Under the pieces are notes generated by a model. That model was given only the letters and a program-made list of their open reading frames with translations, did not search any database and was not told where the DNA came from. Made by a program: the position numbers and the translations under genes. From positions 1,116,001 to 1,180,000 of the forward strand of contig JAYXKI010000016.1 in assembly GCA_037892935.1 (NCBI GenBank): a stretch of 64,000 bases of DNA, read 5' to 3'. The stretch comes from Phlebopus portentosus. Lineage: Eukaryota > Basidiomycota > Agaricomycetes > Boletales > Boletinellaceae. Shown piece by piece: positions 29,548 through 41,457 of the stretch. How positions within the stretch are numbered: the stretch's first letter is position 1; each line of letters starts with the position of its first letter.

Positions 29548-31364
29548 TGTGACTCAAATGCAAGCTTATTGTCGGGACAAAGAGCGGGTTGTTTGATGCG
29601 ATGCCGACGTTGAGGCGAGGATGGCGGGATGAGAGAGAGAGGATGGACGAGGAGAGGAGCTAGCTGTAGTGGTGACAACGACGACAAGGGCGATGTGGGT
29701 GGGAATATTAGGCCGCCTATTTACTCTTATTTACATGTCCGCCACTGGTTGTATCTTCCCACGCCGACAGCTCCCTTTTTTTGGCAACTAATCCATCAAC
29801 GCTCAACTCAACTTGAACCTGCTTACCGTAAAACCAGGCGAATCATTTCGGAAAAATCTGTCTGAACTTTCCGCGCATCCCGAATCTCAGTGCCATACCG
29901 CTGACTCAAAAATGGAGCAAATTTGCACAAGCCCACCACGTAAAGAACGAACGAAAGGAATACTACATGGTCAGCCGAGTCTATTCTCTGAATAGCAAGA
30001 CAGACATCTTCACTGAAATACACAAGGTTGTAGATATCGTGGTCTTGTGATCAACCTTTGACGCATATCCTCAAGGAGTACGGTACCTTCCTCTAGTGCC
30101 GGCGTTCATCTCGTATTTTTCTCGGTGTTCTGGACTCTTTATCCAATCGTCAACTCTCTTTCTCCTATCTTGAGCCCCCAGCGAGACCAGCGGCGTGAAA
30201 TCTCACTAAGCGGAAGGATCAGCTGCTCACCGCTGCCGACTCGCGACATCGCATGCCTGAGAGACGAAGCAATTCATCAAGAAGTGGTTTTATACTGACC
30301 GATGAGCTAAACTAAAGCATTTCGGGGCCTGCATAACTGCCTCAGCGGCAGAATAACTGGAATAAATGATTCCGTATTAGCGCTTCCTGAGAAATGAATA
30401 AACTCTCTTCACTTTCAATTACAGGCGTCTAAGCATACTGTCTATAACTTTCAAATGCCCGGATCGGCCATGGCTTCGCCCGATTCAGGAGTCTTTTCAC
30501 TATAGCTCTCACAGCACCCTCGTTTTTCATTTCTTTGTCTCTGTACAGTCCGCAATTCGGTAGCAGAATACTTTTCCTCGCGTCTAGGCGAGACCATGAA
30601 GTATCAAGTTCCTGAACGGGGACTCGATATTATCTACACACTTACTGACTTCGAAAGTTTCCAAAATTGTCATTACGTCCTTCTCAACCAGTCTGTCTAG
30701 TACGCCGCCGATCCATCAACACGAACCCGTCCCCCTCAACCTCGGCGAAATAGCATACTTCTTCACTGCCAACTATCCTCGATTCCGCTATACACGGACC
30801 TACTTTCTCGTGCGGGAAGTCGTCGAAGTATGAAGGAGATTGAGAACGAGGAGGCTGTATAGAACAGAGATTGCTTATTCACCGATACAGCCCCTTGACC
30901 CTTGAATCGACTCCCAAAAGGAAGTCCTTTATAAACCCGGATTCTCATGCCACATTCCCGCTAATTCCCCGAAGAAGTCAATTAAACGCATTTATAACTG
31001 GACATTCTTGGGCCAAGAAGACGAACGAAAGCTGCCTCATGAATTCTTATACACATGTTCTGGCTGTGTGCATGAGGTGAGAACTTGCTTTGAGTGAATC
31101 AGACGATTATTGCAGTCCAGTTCTTTCGCTTCAGTGCCGTATTGTATTTGACTTATCTTCTCACACAAGTAGTTGGGTTCATCCGAGGATCAAAGGCGTA
31201 CAGGATCAAGTACTAAGGAATAGTCGACTTGGAGAAACTATACGAAGCAAGGTAGCAGTCTCAAACTTTGCTATTCATTTACGACTGGAGAGTTTTTCGT
31301 ATCTCCGCCACCGAGGTCCTGAAATTTGGAGGTTAGATCACACCATCCACCGGCTTATTCAGGT
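29548..31364. other. Intergenic region with one coding-like segment
   Basis: About 1.8 kb. The only coding-like part is a plus-strand frame open from 30600 to a stop at 30833 without an ATG, reading PVPLNLGEIAYFFTANYPRF and FLVREVVEV near its end. It could be a last exon or a remnant. Otherwise nothing is recognised. Confidence 0.35.
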
Positions 31365-32919
31365 TCACGCACCATCTGAATTAAGAGCATCGGACGATCC
31401 ATCGCTGTCACAGTCAGATACTTTCTCATCGTCCGACTCATCTGACTCTTGCTTCGCCGCCTTGGACGTGTCTGGGTCATCAGATTCAATTGCCCGTGTT
31501 GCCGGTCCTGATTCATCTTCACTATTCTTTGTTTCTTGAGGAGCAGGCTTGAATCGTTCCAACCACATGTCCGGCAAAACACCGCCCGACGCCTTCCGCG
31601 AAAACACCTCAAGTTTCTTCGTCTCGACGCGGTAAACGAGCGATAAGCGGGCATCTTCTCCATGTGCAACGACAAGCTCCTTGATCTTCTGCAGAAGGAC
31701 ATGCAACTTGTCGAATGCAGGCTGTTGCCTCTGTTGCTGGACAGAGAGCACGCTATCATTCAGCGCATGAGCATCGATGCGGCGGAAATAGCCCTTCTCG
31801 TGCACGCCTAAATGGTGATGAGGCGTCTGCGACAAGAAGAGCTGCGGGAAGTATTCCTGCCAGTCGATACCCTCCAACTCCATCCCCCTCGCGCTCTTCG
31901 TGCTTAGTTCGATCAGAGAGCTTTGCGGAACCAAGACACCGCGTGAGACGATCTCGATTTTATCATCTGAACGGATTGACATTTTCCGCAATGCGGCGAG
32001 GATATCTTGAGGTTTGTCTCCTGGAATGGGTCGCATTGCTTCGGGTCTGTCCCTGCGATCCTGGGTTGCCGTATCGTTATGGAGGCAGGCATCTACCTCG
32101 AAGCGGACCAAGAGCTTCAGATTACCAAAGTCCTGGACGACGATTGGTTAGTCTATGTAGTCAGATACTGTTGTCTAGAATACCCTACATAGGTAATAAT
32201 CCTGTGATGTCCCGTACTGCTCTCACACCCCGCAAGGCGCTTAGTCGTATACTGTTCAAAGTTCCGGCCAAAGCCGAGCCTTCCAGAGTCGACTTCGACT
32301 TTTGTCGATTCATATCGAGTAAACAAGACTGTTGAACCGGAGAGCTGTAGATCGATACGAAAGTCGAGCGAGATAGTTCCATTTACCCAGCGTAGGAGCT
32401 TCCGGAGGTTGTTACGGTCCGTCACAATATCGATAGATGGGAAATCGAAATCGGGTGAAAGATGATCGACGGCGAGAACGAGAGGAAGGAGCGGGTATTG
32501 CGGTACTCTATGTCTGTTCTGATCGATGAAGCTCACACCACTGTCGCGGTCAAGTCGAAACGGCGTCGGTCTGTTCTGCCAAATAGGCGGACAGCCTGTA
32601 AAGGTAATTTGTCAATCCGACTATCCAGAAAGTATTTCGCTAGAAAAGAGATGGTGCGAGAATGAGTAGGCCCACCTGGAACGAAGATGGTGGGCTCTTT
32701 ATCATTCGTCCAATTGTATGATGCGACAGGAGTAACCTCTCGAGGTTCGGCGCCTTCGCAATCCTTCGTTTCGCCATCAAGAGGGCGCCGGAGTTCTTGT
32801 ATAGGTGTAGAATCCAAGCCTTTCATGATGTCAGAGTCAGCCGTGGGACGCAGGACTCTGTCGTTTCGAGGAAAGAACAGGCCACGATTCTGGAAGTTGT
32901 AGTTAGGATATTTGATCAT
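31365..32919 (-). CDS. Fungal conserved protein of unknown function (often labelled GGPP synthetase-like)
   Basis: Three exons. Conserved-looking blocks are VASYNWTNDKEPTIFVPG, GCPPIWQNRPTPFRLDRDSG, FVDQN-like FIDQNRHRVPQYPLLPLV, VTDRNNLRKLLRWVNG, FRIDLQLSGSTVLFTRYES, STGHHRIITYDFGNLKLLV and RFEVDACL. From memory, this protein family is common in ascomycetes and basidiomycetes and is frequently annotated as a geranylgeranyl pyrophosphate synthetase. However, no DDxxD prenyltransferase motif is present, so that label is not supported. The second half includes LFLSQTPHHHLGVHEKGYF and a C-terminal acidic Ser/Asp-rich tail of about 50 residues. Function unknown. Confidence 0.75.
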
Positions 32920-33823
32920 CTTGAGCGCAAAGACACTATAGGGCGGATGGACGAAGTCGTATTGTGAGGCAGAAACTACGGGTCAACGCTCTTGAGAGGG
33001 AGGTTTATATGCTATGCAGAACTAGAGTTATAATTCGAGGGTCGTTGCAGCAATAGTATGGGCGTCTAAACTCGCCAGCTTCGGACCCCATAAGTGTACC
33101 AGTCCCTCGGTGGCGTCTATCATCGATGTTGTATCTATCCAGCAATGGGTGGGTATTGGCGCGATATGCGCCCCAGTGTACCCACTCGGTTCAGAGAAAA
33201 CGGCTCCCGGCAGAGCTTTCTAGATACTAGAAGAATCAAGTCACAGCCATGAAAGAGATTCAAGAAGCAGTACTACTGCTGCAAGGAAGGCTGTGGAAAC
33301 CTTGATTAGGATGTTTGTCGGCTAAAGATAGTATGCTTCGAATAAGCGCCCATACCTCACGCCAGTACAGCACAGCAGAATTCGTGAGGGCTATGTCGCA
33401 AGGTTCGTTATTTGGGAGATGCAGATCACCGCCTCCAATCGTGATAGAAGCAATAGTGCAAACGATGCAATTCTGTAGGGCACATGGACAGCACAGCGTC
33501 TGCAAGGCATATTACACAGCTACATAATTGATCATGAAGACAGCAGTGTCGTACGAAGAGAAGGTGTCTCGTTGTGTCGTCTGTAGCTTCTCTGATGCCG
33601 GTGTAGAGATGAATCATTTGAAAGTGACACTCGATGTGCTGTCAGAACTCGGATACGTCCCAAAGTCGAAAAGTCGTCGGAGATTATTTCCATTTGGTAC
33701 TGAAGTTCTTGTGATGTAATTGCATACAACAATTCTGTCTATATCTATCTGGAAAGGTCAGTCCAACTCAATGAAGCATGGGAATCAAACTCTGGGACGA
33801 ACCTTTACAAAATCTACGCTCGG
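32920..33823. other. Intergenic region between two leftward genes
   Basis: About 0.9 kb, including the promoter of the unknown-function gene and the 3' flank of HIS1. Short overlapping open frames on both strands show no recognisable domain. Confidence 0.45.
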
Positions 33824-35063
33824 TTATACCCGACAGTTATCCAACTTCAATAATAATACGTCTTCCGCCCCTGTTGCCACAAGTTTATCCATAACAGTCG
33901 CAACGTTCTTCTTTTCCACCATCACACTGACTGCAACCCAGTTGTTCTCTTCTAATGGACTAATCGTCGGCGCACGTCTCCCAGGTGCAATCGCCGTGCA
34001 CTCGTGAAGTTTGTCTCGCGGAATATTGTACTGACATAGTACATAACGAGCGGAGGCGACTACACCCGCTATACGGGAGGCGATGAGCTCGATAAGCGGG
34101 ATATGCTGCGTATGCTTGGGTTTTGAAGACTTGATGAGGACGGCTTCTGTCGATAGTACAGTTGCAATTGCGTGCAAGCCAGCAGCGCGCATCGTATCAC
34201 CGGATTCTTCGTCAAAGTGTCAAACTTTGATGGGTAGTATATAAGTAGAGTAACCCACCGACAAGATCCACTAAAATCGAAGGAAGACGTCATTTTAAGC
34301 TCTTTCGTCAGATCCGGCTGGCTCACCAATCCCATCTGCAAGACCAAGAGAACAAGCAGCTTCGACACTTCCACCGACGTACTCGATCTGCGTCCGGTTT
34401 TCGCCTTGCAGACCGAGTTCATTGTCCAGTTTCGAAAAATACTCTCCGGCAAGCACCTCAAAGCTCGTAACGACACGTTTTCCTGCTAGATCCTTGACAT
34501 CCTTTATGCTTCCAATTTCAGGTACTTGAACCTGGAGAGCGCATTTTCCGAAACCTAATTTCAGCATCTCCGTGACGTGCTCCTGCATATTCGCTTCGAG
34601 GATAACGTCATGGCCCGTTATTCCTAAGTCAACGTTTCCCTTTCCGACGAACGAAGGGATGTCAGAAGCTGGAAGGAAGACGCTGGATCTGTGTAAACTT
34701 TCATCGATAGAAAACTGATCGTTTGTGAACTTACAGCACGATATTATGATTTTGGACGAGGCAAACATCTAAGCGATTGTGTCTCCTGAACTGGATGTCG
34801 GCACCTATGCTTCGCGGTCTTAGTCTTTTGATCCAATCAATTTGGGAGAGAAACTAACCTGCTAGTAGCTCCAGGCACTTCTCATGGAGACGACCTAACG
34901 TGTCTTTCGTCAGTGAAGAAACAATTTGCTTCGTCCAAAAACTCCGAGTCACCTTTCTTAGGAATCGCAAGTAATAATCTCCCATCCAGAGATTCAAGGT
35001 TTACTGAGTCCTTAGATCCTTAGCCAGTCACACCACATAAAGCAAACAATACAACGCACACAT
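33824..35063 (-). CDS. HIS1: ATP phosphoribosyltransferase HIS1
   Basis: First enzyme of histidine biosynthesis (ATP + PRPP to phosphoribosyl-ATP). Visible blocks: RLLLAIPKKGRLHEKCLELL, then LPASDIPSFVGKGNVDLGIT, ITGHDVILE, the PRPP-binding EYVGGSVEAACSLGLADGI, VDLVESGDTMRAAGL, and the regulatory C-domain ending LVATGAEDVLLLKLDNCRV. The start needs a tiny first exon: ATGT (35060-35063) spliced by a 56-base intron to TAAACC gives MLNLESLDGRLLLA. Inside the gene a 12-base microexon (34259-34270) lies between introns of 56 and 52 bases and encodes the conserved VDLVE. A TGACTC core sits about 30 bases upstream of the ATG. Long form with regulatory domain, as usual in fungi. Confidence 0.95.
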
Positions 35064-35432
35064 TGTGAAGATTATCGACAAAAAATGTCGTCGAGTCAGA
35101 AATTTGGAATTTGATTTGGAAAAGGGTAAGCGGGCGTCACGTGCAGCTCACACTCGACGCGCGCTCGCGTCCGATCTCGGTGACACCACTTCTTTCTTCC
35201 AGTGACCAAGGTAATGGCTACCGACAAGAAATAGCATACCTACTCCATGACAGTGCGAGCTTTTCCCTTAGAGTATCGAACAGAATTTGTGAAGTTTGCC
35301 AACGGAAGCTCTAGATCTGCAATAGGTATTCTCCCGCATTCTTATGCTGTAGCCTACTCAAGTAAAGTACAAAGCGCAGAGGTGTTCAATTTCTCTATCT
35401 ACGCTTTCACCGGGTGAATATGAAGATTTACA
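35064..35432. other. Spacer between HIS1 and DPH2
   Basis: Promoter region of HIS1 and 3' flank of DPH2. Apart from a TGACTCG element at 35092-35098 (minus strand) nothing is recognised. Confidence 0.5.
35092..35098 (-). promoter_or_regulatory. Gcn4/CPC1-like element upstream of HIS1
   Basis: TGACTCG on the minus strand, 29 bases before the ATG; one mismatch to the general amino-acid control site TGACTCA. The gene's role in histidine synthesis makes it plausible, but one short motif is weak evidence. Confidence 0.3.
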
Positions 35433-37582
35433 TTAACTATCATTCAATCTCGGCTCATCTCGACGGTCGTCCTTATAGCCACGAGCAATCCCACTTCGGC
35501 CCTGTTCAAGTATACTTGGCGCATCCTGGCCTAAACGTGGATCTAGGCCTTGGTACGATCGAGCATGAAGGAATTGCACTGCGGAAAGCACGAATATTGA
35601 GAACCTCGCTGGTACGAAATAATTTGGTAAGGGAGCCTACCGGCTGCACTATCGGCCATCTTCGACAATGCACTGTCCTGAGAACGAACGGTCAGCTCCT
35701 GGGAGCCGTTCGTGGATTCCGTCGCATTCTTGTTTCGCTTTGATGCTGGCAAAAAATGACCTATTAGTAACAATTAGACAATGAAGATGATGGAGGTTCT
35801 TACAGTCACCGTATCGCTTAGCCTGGCGATACTTTCCGCTAACAAGAGAAAACATTGGCTGATCGGGATCGGGATCGGTTCCTCCATTTTCTATTCTACC
35901 TTCGGAATCTTCTTTCAAATCAGCTCTTAGTTTTGAGATACGAGAAAGATGACGGCTAATGACTCACCGTCAAGTGTGGCTTTTGATAATAGCTCTTCGA
36001 AGTCGAAGATATATTTTCCAGTCCACTCTGGCTCGGGTTGTAGCACTAGCTCGAGTTCAAATGGGGTGACGATCGGGCGAAGATAGTCCTAGCATCCTGT
36101 GTTCAATATCAATGGATCAGAGGGACACTGCTGTTGAGGTACCTTTGAATCCACCATGCCTTCGCTACAGGCAACCCATACCCAGCATTCGATCTCCATG
36201 AAGTTTGCAAGTTTAGTAGGGTTGATCTTCCCTACGGAGACCGTGTACGACTTCTTGTGAGCTTTTCTGAGCAGCTGCCGGAGATGTTGCACCAGTGGTA
36301 AATACGACGCTATAACACTTCTAATCAATTCGAGTGGCTTCTACCGATAAGCTGTCGAATACGTACAAACTCCTAGTGTTCCAATCAAAATTCCGAAAAC
36401 ATCGGCGTCCCGAGCCTTCTGAAGAATCGCGTAGCGCCTCATAAGAAGTTTATTCGTCGTATGTGTTTGCTCTTGCACCATGCCCCACCGGGGAGAATAT
36501 GATATTACCTAAAGCAATGACTTCAATACCATGCTTCCTCAAATTGCAGCAAACCAGGCGTACACTGCTACCAGATGAGGTCATAAGAAGTTTCGTGAGT
36601 GTCGTTGACTCCTCGCCCACCCAGACTATTATTTTTCTTTTCAGACCAGACGAATGTATACCCTGACCGGAATCACCGGAAGATAAGGCATGTTGATTGA
36701 GGCATGAATGGCTTGACATAGGCATAGTCTGCTCAGGAAGAGGCTCGTATTTGATATGATAGCGTTCCTTCATTGCCAGACGGAGTAATCGAAAGAGATC
36801 ATCTAGTAACAAATTTGAGTATCTAGTTAGCTTAGTCGCAGGGCTAGCAGCAGCCTCATACCACTTAAATGTGCGAAGCCGACATCATGTCTTAGATGGA
36901 GAATATTGATATCTTGTGCACGTTCCGTTGTGATAGCACTTTCCAGGTACGCCGATATTTTATCCACACATTCTTCTACATTCAAGCGTTTCCTCCCAAA
37001 TACGTATATAACCGGAAGACGCGAGGTTCTACGTTTAAGATTAAGATTTGAAGTCTGGTAACGCTGTGATCAGTTCGCTCACTGGCTGAGACACGCATGT
37101 CCATAATGCACCAAGACATCTGCATCGACGTGAGAAGCGGCTACTTCATCGACGCAGCAACTTCGAAAAAAGAATGGTTGTGTTAGTTGCTAGGAACATC
37201 ATTCAAGTCATAGAAAGAAGTACGCACCTACCATAGGAGGTGTCGGCAAGTACATATGCTTCCCGCTGTGGTCCCAAGCTCTCTTGAAGTGCTCGATACA
37301 CCGGAACAGAATCGTGAAGCAGTTCATCAGGAAACTGCAAAGCTATCTGTAGAGAGGTATGATTCCCTTTAATATCGATTTACCGAGCAGAATGAGTAAT
37401 AAACAGACTCGCTTGTAATCCCCTTTCTGAATTATTTGGACAGTTCTTTCAATCTCGTAGTAAGCATAGAATTCCGCTGTTGCAGGAGAGGGCGTATCTT
37501 CACGAGATACATTCAAAGTCCTTTCAATTGCACCTTCATCAGAAGAAGAAAATGCTTGTGACTGAAGACCTGTTGCGCTCAT
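35433..37582 (-). CDS. DPH2: Diphthamide biosynthesis protein 2 (DPH2)
   Basis: Partner of the radical-SAM-like enzyme DPH1 in the first step of diphthamide formation on EF2. The N-terminus has [20 protein letters not shown], then [19 protein letters not shown] and [19 protein letters not shown], followed by [16 protein letters not shown], a DPH1/DPH2 hallmark. The splice joining TSYG to SCCVDEV (donor GTGCGT after TATGGTAG, acceptor near 37171) is clean. Later blocks are [51 protein letters not shown] and the late [15 protein letters not shown]. The protein ends [12 protein letters not shown]. Whether this copy binds an iron-sulphur cluster cannot be told. At least eight introns. Confidence 0.93.
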
Positions 37583-38363
37583 GACTGGAAGACGTATAAT
37601 AAATTCAAATTTTAATTATAAAGGTATAGCTATTCACGTGCTCGTGAGAACCGAAATACAGAGTCAGTTGTTCTCACTCTCTCGAGATTCTCTCTCTCAG
37701 ACTCGTGGTACTCCTTATCATGGCAGAAATCCAGACCATCCAGAAGGCATGGACTTCTGATGTTGATTTCCCTGGCGCATGCTATGTCGTGTGCATGCTC
37801 GGATTTTCCAGGTACTTTTTTATCTTCCTCGGCCAGAAATCCCTTAATCGTCCAATGAGACTTGCACCCTTGGCCTTGGATATACGAACAAACTGGTTCC
37901 ATGGAACCCCGTGTCAATCAATACTGCATGCGTTTCCTCTACCTTTTCACGCGACCAACTTTCGCGCAACCCAGAGAAGCCTGTGGTTAACTAGACAGCT
38001 CCTGAACGCTGAAACTCGCGTAAAGCTCGGCTCGCTCCTTTTATTTCATGGGATCTCATGGGCTCTCTCCTCAATGGTGCCACTCCGGAGCATGCTTCTC
38101 TTTACAGACTCCAATGTATCTTGACTCTCAGACAAGGGGGTCTTACACGCGCATATCTCTAATGAAGTCGCTGCATGCTTCTGAGCTAAAATGAGATCAC
38201 TTTCTCCCAGGAAGCTTGTTTGTGATGTGCGCTTCTCGTATTCAGAAGTAAGTGGCTTTTTGAAAATTATCAGGAACTAAAGCTCCCTTAAGTGTCTTTG
38301 TACTTTATAAACTCCTGCGGCAGCTCCTTGAATCCTTCGGTCATCCGCACAACAATACCCAGC
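37583..38363. other. Divergent intergenic region, DPH2 and S53 protease
   Basis: About 0.8 kb. A 139-codon plus-strand open frame (37705-38124) overlaps a minus-strand frame and resembles no family. A TATAAA box at 38306-38311 belongs to the protease gene. Confidence 0.45.
38306..38311 (+). promoter_or_regulatory. TATA box of the S53 protease gene
   Basis: TATAAA 53 bases upstream of the ATG at 38364. It lies downstream of an earlier in-frame ATG at 38292, which supports the later start and its signal peptide. Confidence 0.5.
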
Positions 38364-41212
38364 ATGCAAGCACTGGTCGTTTTCGCTTTTCTCTCTGGCG
38401 TTGTCGCCGGTGCACTATCACCTCGTGCAGACCACTCCCTACACGAGACACGAGCTTTTGAGCCGGAAGATTGGGTGCTATCGCGTCGTTTGGATCCCGA
38501 CCATGTTCTTCCTCTTCGCATCGGTCTTTCACAGAGCAACCTCGATAAGCTCGAAGAAATGCTTATGGCTGTTGCTCACCCGAATTCCCCAGACTTCGGC
38601 AAGCATATGGCACCAGAGGAAGTTATTGAGACCTTTGCACCGAGCACGGCTACTGTCGAAACAGTAAAACAGTGGCTCATAGGATCGGGCTTCTCTGAGG
38701 AGAGGATCAAGTTGTCAGTTAGCAAAGGGTGGTTGGGCGTTGCGAATGCGACAGTTGCAGAAGTCGAGGATTTGCTAAACACTGAATATCACGTTTACAC
38801 GCATCCCGAAACAGGCTTGGAACAGATCAGTATGTCTTTCGTCACATTTTTTTGCCTATGAATACTAAGACGAGGTCTAATCAAGGTTGTCATTCGTACT
38901 ACGTACCCAATCATGTCAGGGAGCATGTCGACTTGATAATGCCCACGGTTCACTTCAAGCGCAGCATATCGGTCACATCAAAGCACAAGCGCCAGTCCGG
39001 ATTGAAGCCGGAGATAAATTCCCACTTACGTGGCCCGATGCACCTCAGTTCCTCGGTCACGATAACACCTGAATTAGAGAATTGTGATGAGATCATCACT
39101 CCCGCATGCCTTCGAGCTTTGTATTCAGTAAACTATACACCTGTTGCGACGGACCGGAACACTTATGGCATAGGTGAGCATACTCAAGGAAGTACATGCG
39201 GGTAGCGTCTTATCTCCTTCTCAGTGGAGTTTACCCCGGTGTCGTTTTTGCAAGGCGACCTTGGTACGAGAGTATTTTATAGTATTCTGACAAAGGCTCT
39301 TATAACATATGCAATGCAGACCTTTTCTTCGGGAATTTCTCACCTAGTTTGGTCGGAGTCTCACCCGATCTTGTATCTATTGACGGAGGTGAGCCTGAGA
39401 ATATCGTATTGGTATCACTGGGCTGACAGCATAATGTAAGGTGTTGACCAGACGGACCAACAAGGCTTTGATTTCAATGGAGAAGCTGACCTTGATCTCG
39501 AGTATGCCATGGTCTTAACGAACCCACAACCGATCACATTGCTTCAGACAGGTGACCTGGTAGAAGGCAAAAACAAGTCTAGCTTAACCTTCCTGTACCA
39601 AACTTATACAACCTCACAGGAGCATCTTTCGACAACTGGCTGGATGCTGTGGACGGATCGTTCTGCACTTTTGATGGTAGACCCCAGCTTCACCCCGATC
39701 TCTTCTTTCTGAAGTGCTGTTGTAGGTGGCGATGACCCCGAATTTGACGGAATCTATCCGGACCCGTTGCGTGGTGGGTTTAAAGGTGCGCCTCGCCTAC
39801 TAGACATACTCGGTTAGAACCATTTTACATGCGTGTATCTGCGTAGGCCCAGAGTCGTGTGGAATTATTGCGCCTCCGAATGTGTGTACTATTTTCATCG
39901 GCGTATGGTGCAAGCGCAAATTACTTTGATAGGTTGTCTCCGTTTCATTTGGTTCGGACGAAGCAGAGTTCACTCTGGCTTACGCAAATCGCCAATGTAA
40001 TGAATACGGTAAGGTAATACGACACGTTCCATTTTTTCTCTGAAGTGTCGTGTCTCATTAGTTTCAAGCTTGGTATGATGGGAACCAGTGTCCTGTATAG
40101 TTCCGGAGATGATGGTGTAGCTGGAAACGGTGGCAGCTGCCTAAATGCTCAAAGTAAGCACCGTTTTATTCCTCTTCGTAATGCGGAATACCGACTAATG
40201 ATCTTCTCGGTCAAGATCGTGTCTCCCGAACGGGAACGAAATTTAATCCGGGATTTCCGGTCACTTGTCCATTCATCACTGCAGTCGGAGCAACACAAAT
40301 CGATCCAGGAAATACAGTAAATGATCCGGAAGGCGCCTGCGAGCAAGTCATCTTTAGCGGTGGAGGGTTTAGCAACTTTTTCCCAATGCCATCATATCAA
40401 GCAGATGCGGTTACTAGTTTCCTTACGGACCATCCGCCTCCCTTCACTTCAGATCAATTCAACAATTCCGGGAATGTATGTTGCTTCTTTTCTTACATGT
40501 CTTCGTCGCTTCTGAACCCTCTAGGTTCGCGCGTTCCCTGATTTGAGTGCAAATGGGTGAGCCTGTGTTTGTATCCTACTGTGCGGTAACTAATCGCGGG
40601 ATTTGCGGTCTCTAGAGCAAACTATATCATCGCGTGCGTTCTGGATAATCAATTGTCCTGGGCAATTTCTTATGCCGTATTTCAGCGTTGACGGCGAATT
40701 TGCGCTAGTATTTGGAACGTCTTGCTCGTCGCCTGTCGTAGGCGCTTTACTCACGCTCGTAAACGATGCTCGCATCGCTGAAGGGAAGGGTCCCGTCGGT
40801 GAGTAAATATCGTATTCATTTTCTCTAAAATATATGAATTTTTCACTGCTCGTGTGGTTAGGTTTCATCAACCCATCTGTAAGTATCATGATATATACTC
40901 GGTCAGAAGAAGTCTTATACACCACAATGATATTTCAACAGATCTACTCTGCGGAGTTTGCTGACGCTTTCAACGACATCACACACGGCGGCAATCAAGG
41001 ATGCGGTATGTGCTTCTTATGATGTCTGGCTAGGTGCGCTTATAGTCGTCTAGGTACCCCTGGTTTCACAGCGACGACTGGCTGGGACCCGGTTACTGGT
41101 GAGTCTTCGTGATTCGTCACCCGGATTCGACTGAGGTTACATTTGCTGAATAAAAGGGGTCGGCACACCTAACCTTACCAAACTCATGGAGCTCTGGCTT
41201 GCTCTTCCTTGA
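38364..41212 (+). CDS. Secreted S53 peptidase (sedolisin / tripeptidyl-peptidase)
   Basis: Serine-carboxyl peptidase with many short introns. Signal peptide MQALVVFAFLSGVVAGAL; then an activation prodomain (VLPLRIGLSQSNLDKLEEML, HPNSPDFGKHMAPEEVIETF). The catalytic Glu and Asp lie in GEADLDLEYA with the expected four-residue spacing. The oxyanion Asp is in YSSGDDGVAG, and the nucleophile Ser in FGTSCSSPVVG. The calcium site is near FNDITHGGNQGC, and GWDPVTGVGTPNL precedes the end. The order prodomain-E/D-D-S is complete, so the enzyme is probably active and acts outside the cell at acid pH. The start is chosen from the TATA box and signal peptide. Substrate is not predicted beyond proteins/peptides. 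Confidence 0.93.
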
Positions 41213-41457
41213 GTGAGAACCAACTGTCGAAAGGTAAGTGGCACGGGGTGAATGGGAGCTTTGCTGTTATTACATACAGAATAGTTAGTTTGGGGGACAA
41301 TTACAGCTTTCCAAGTCATGAAGTGATGTATCCGGGAAGAAAGGAAACCAGCACCAGAAACCAGCGGGCTGAAAATAAAGCATCAACAAATAAATATCAG
41401 ATCCCCAGGATACACAATGGAAGGCACGAAGGGGCGTATTACGCAAGGAGGTTAGCT

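Noticed and set aside
30200..30240. Sequence TAAGCGGAAGGATCA resembling conserved rRNA ends
   Set aside because: Only about 14 bases match; the surrounding sequence does not resemble rRNA.
31365..32919. Geranylgeranyl pyrophosphate synthase
   Set aside because: The name is sometimes attached to this family, but no DDxxD motif or isoprenyl synthase features are present.
37705..38124. 139-codon plus-strand ORF upstream of the S53 protease
   Set aside because: No family resemblance and an overlapping open frame on the other strand.
38292..38363. Earlier start codon for the S53 protease
   Set aside because: It lies upstream of the TATA box and would bury the signal peptide behind 24 extra residues.
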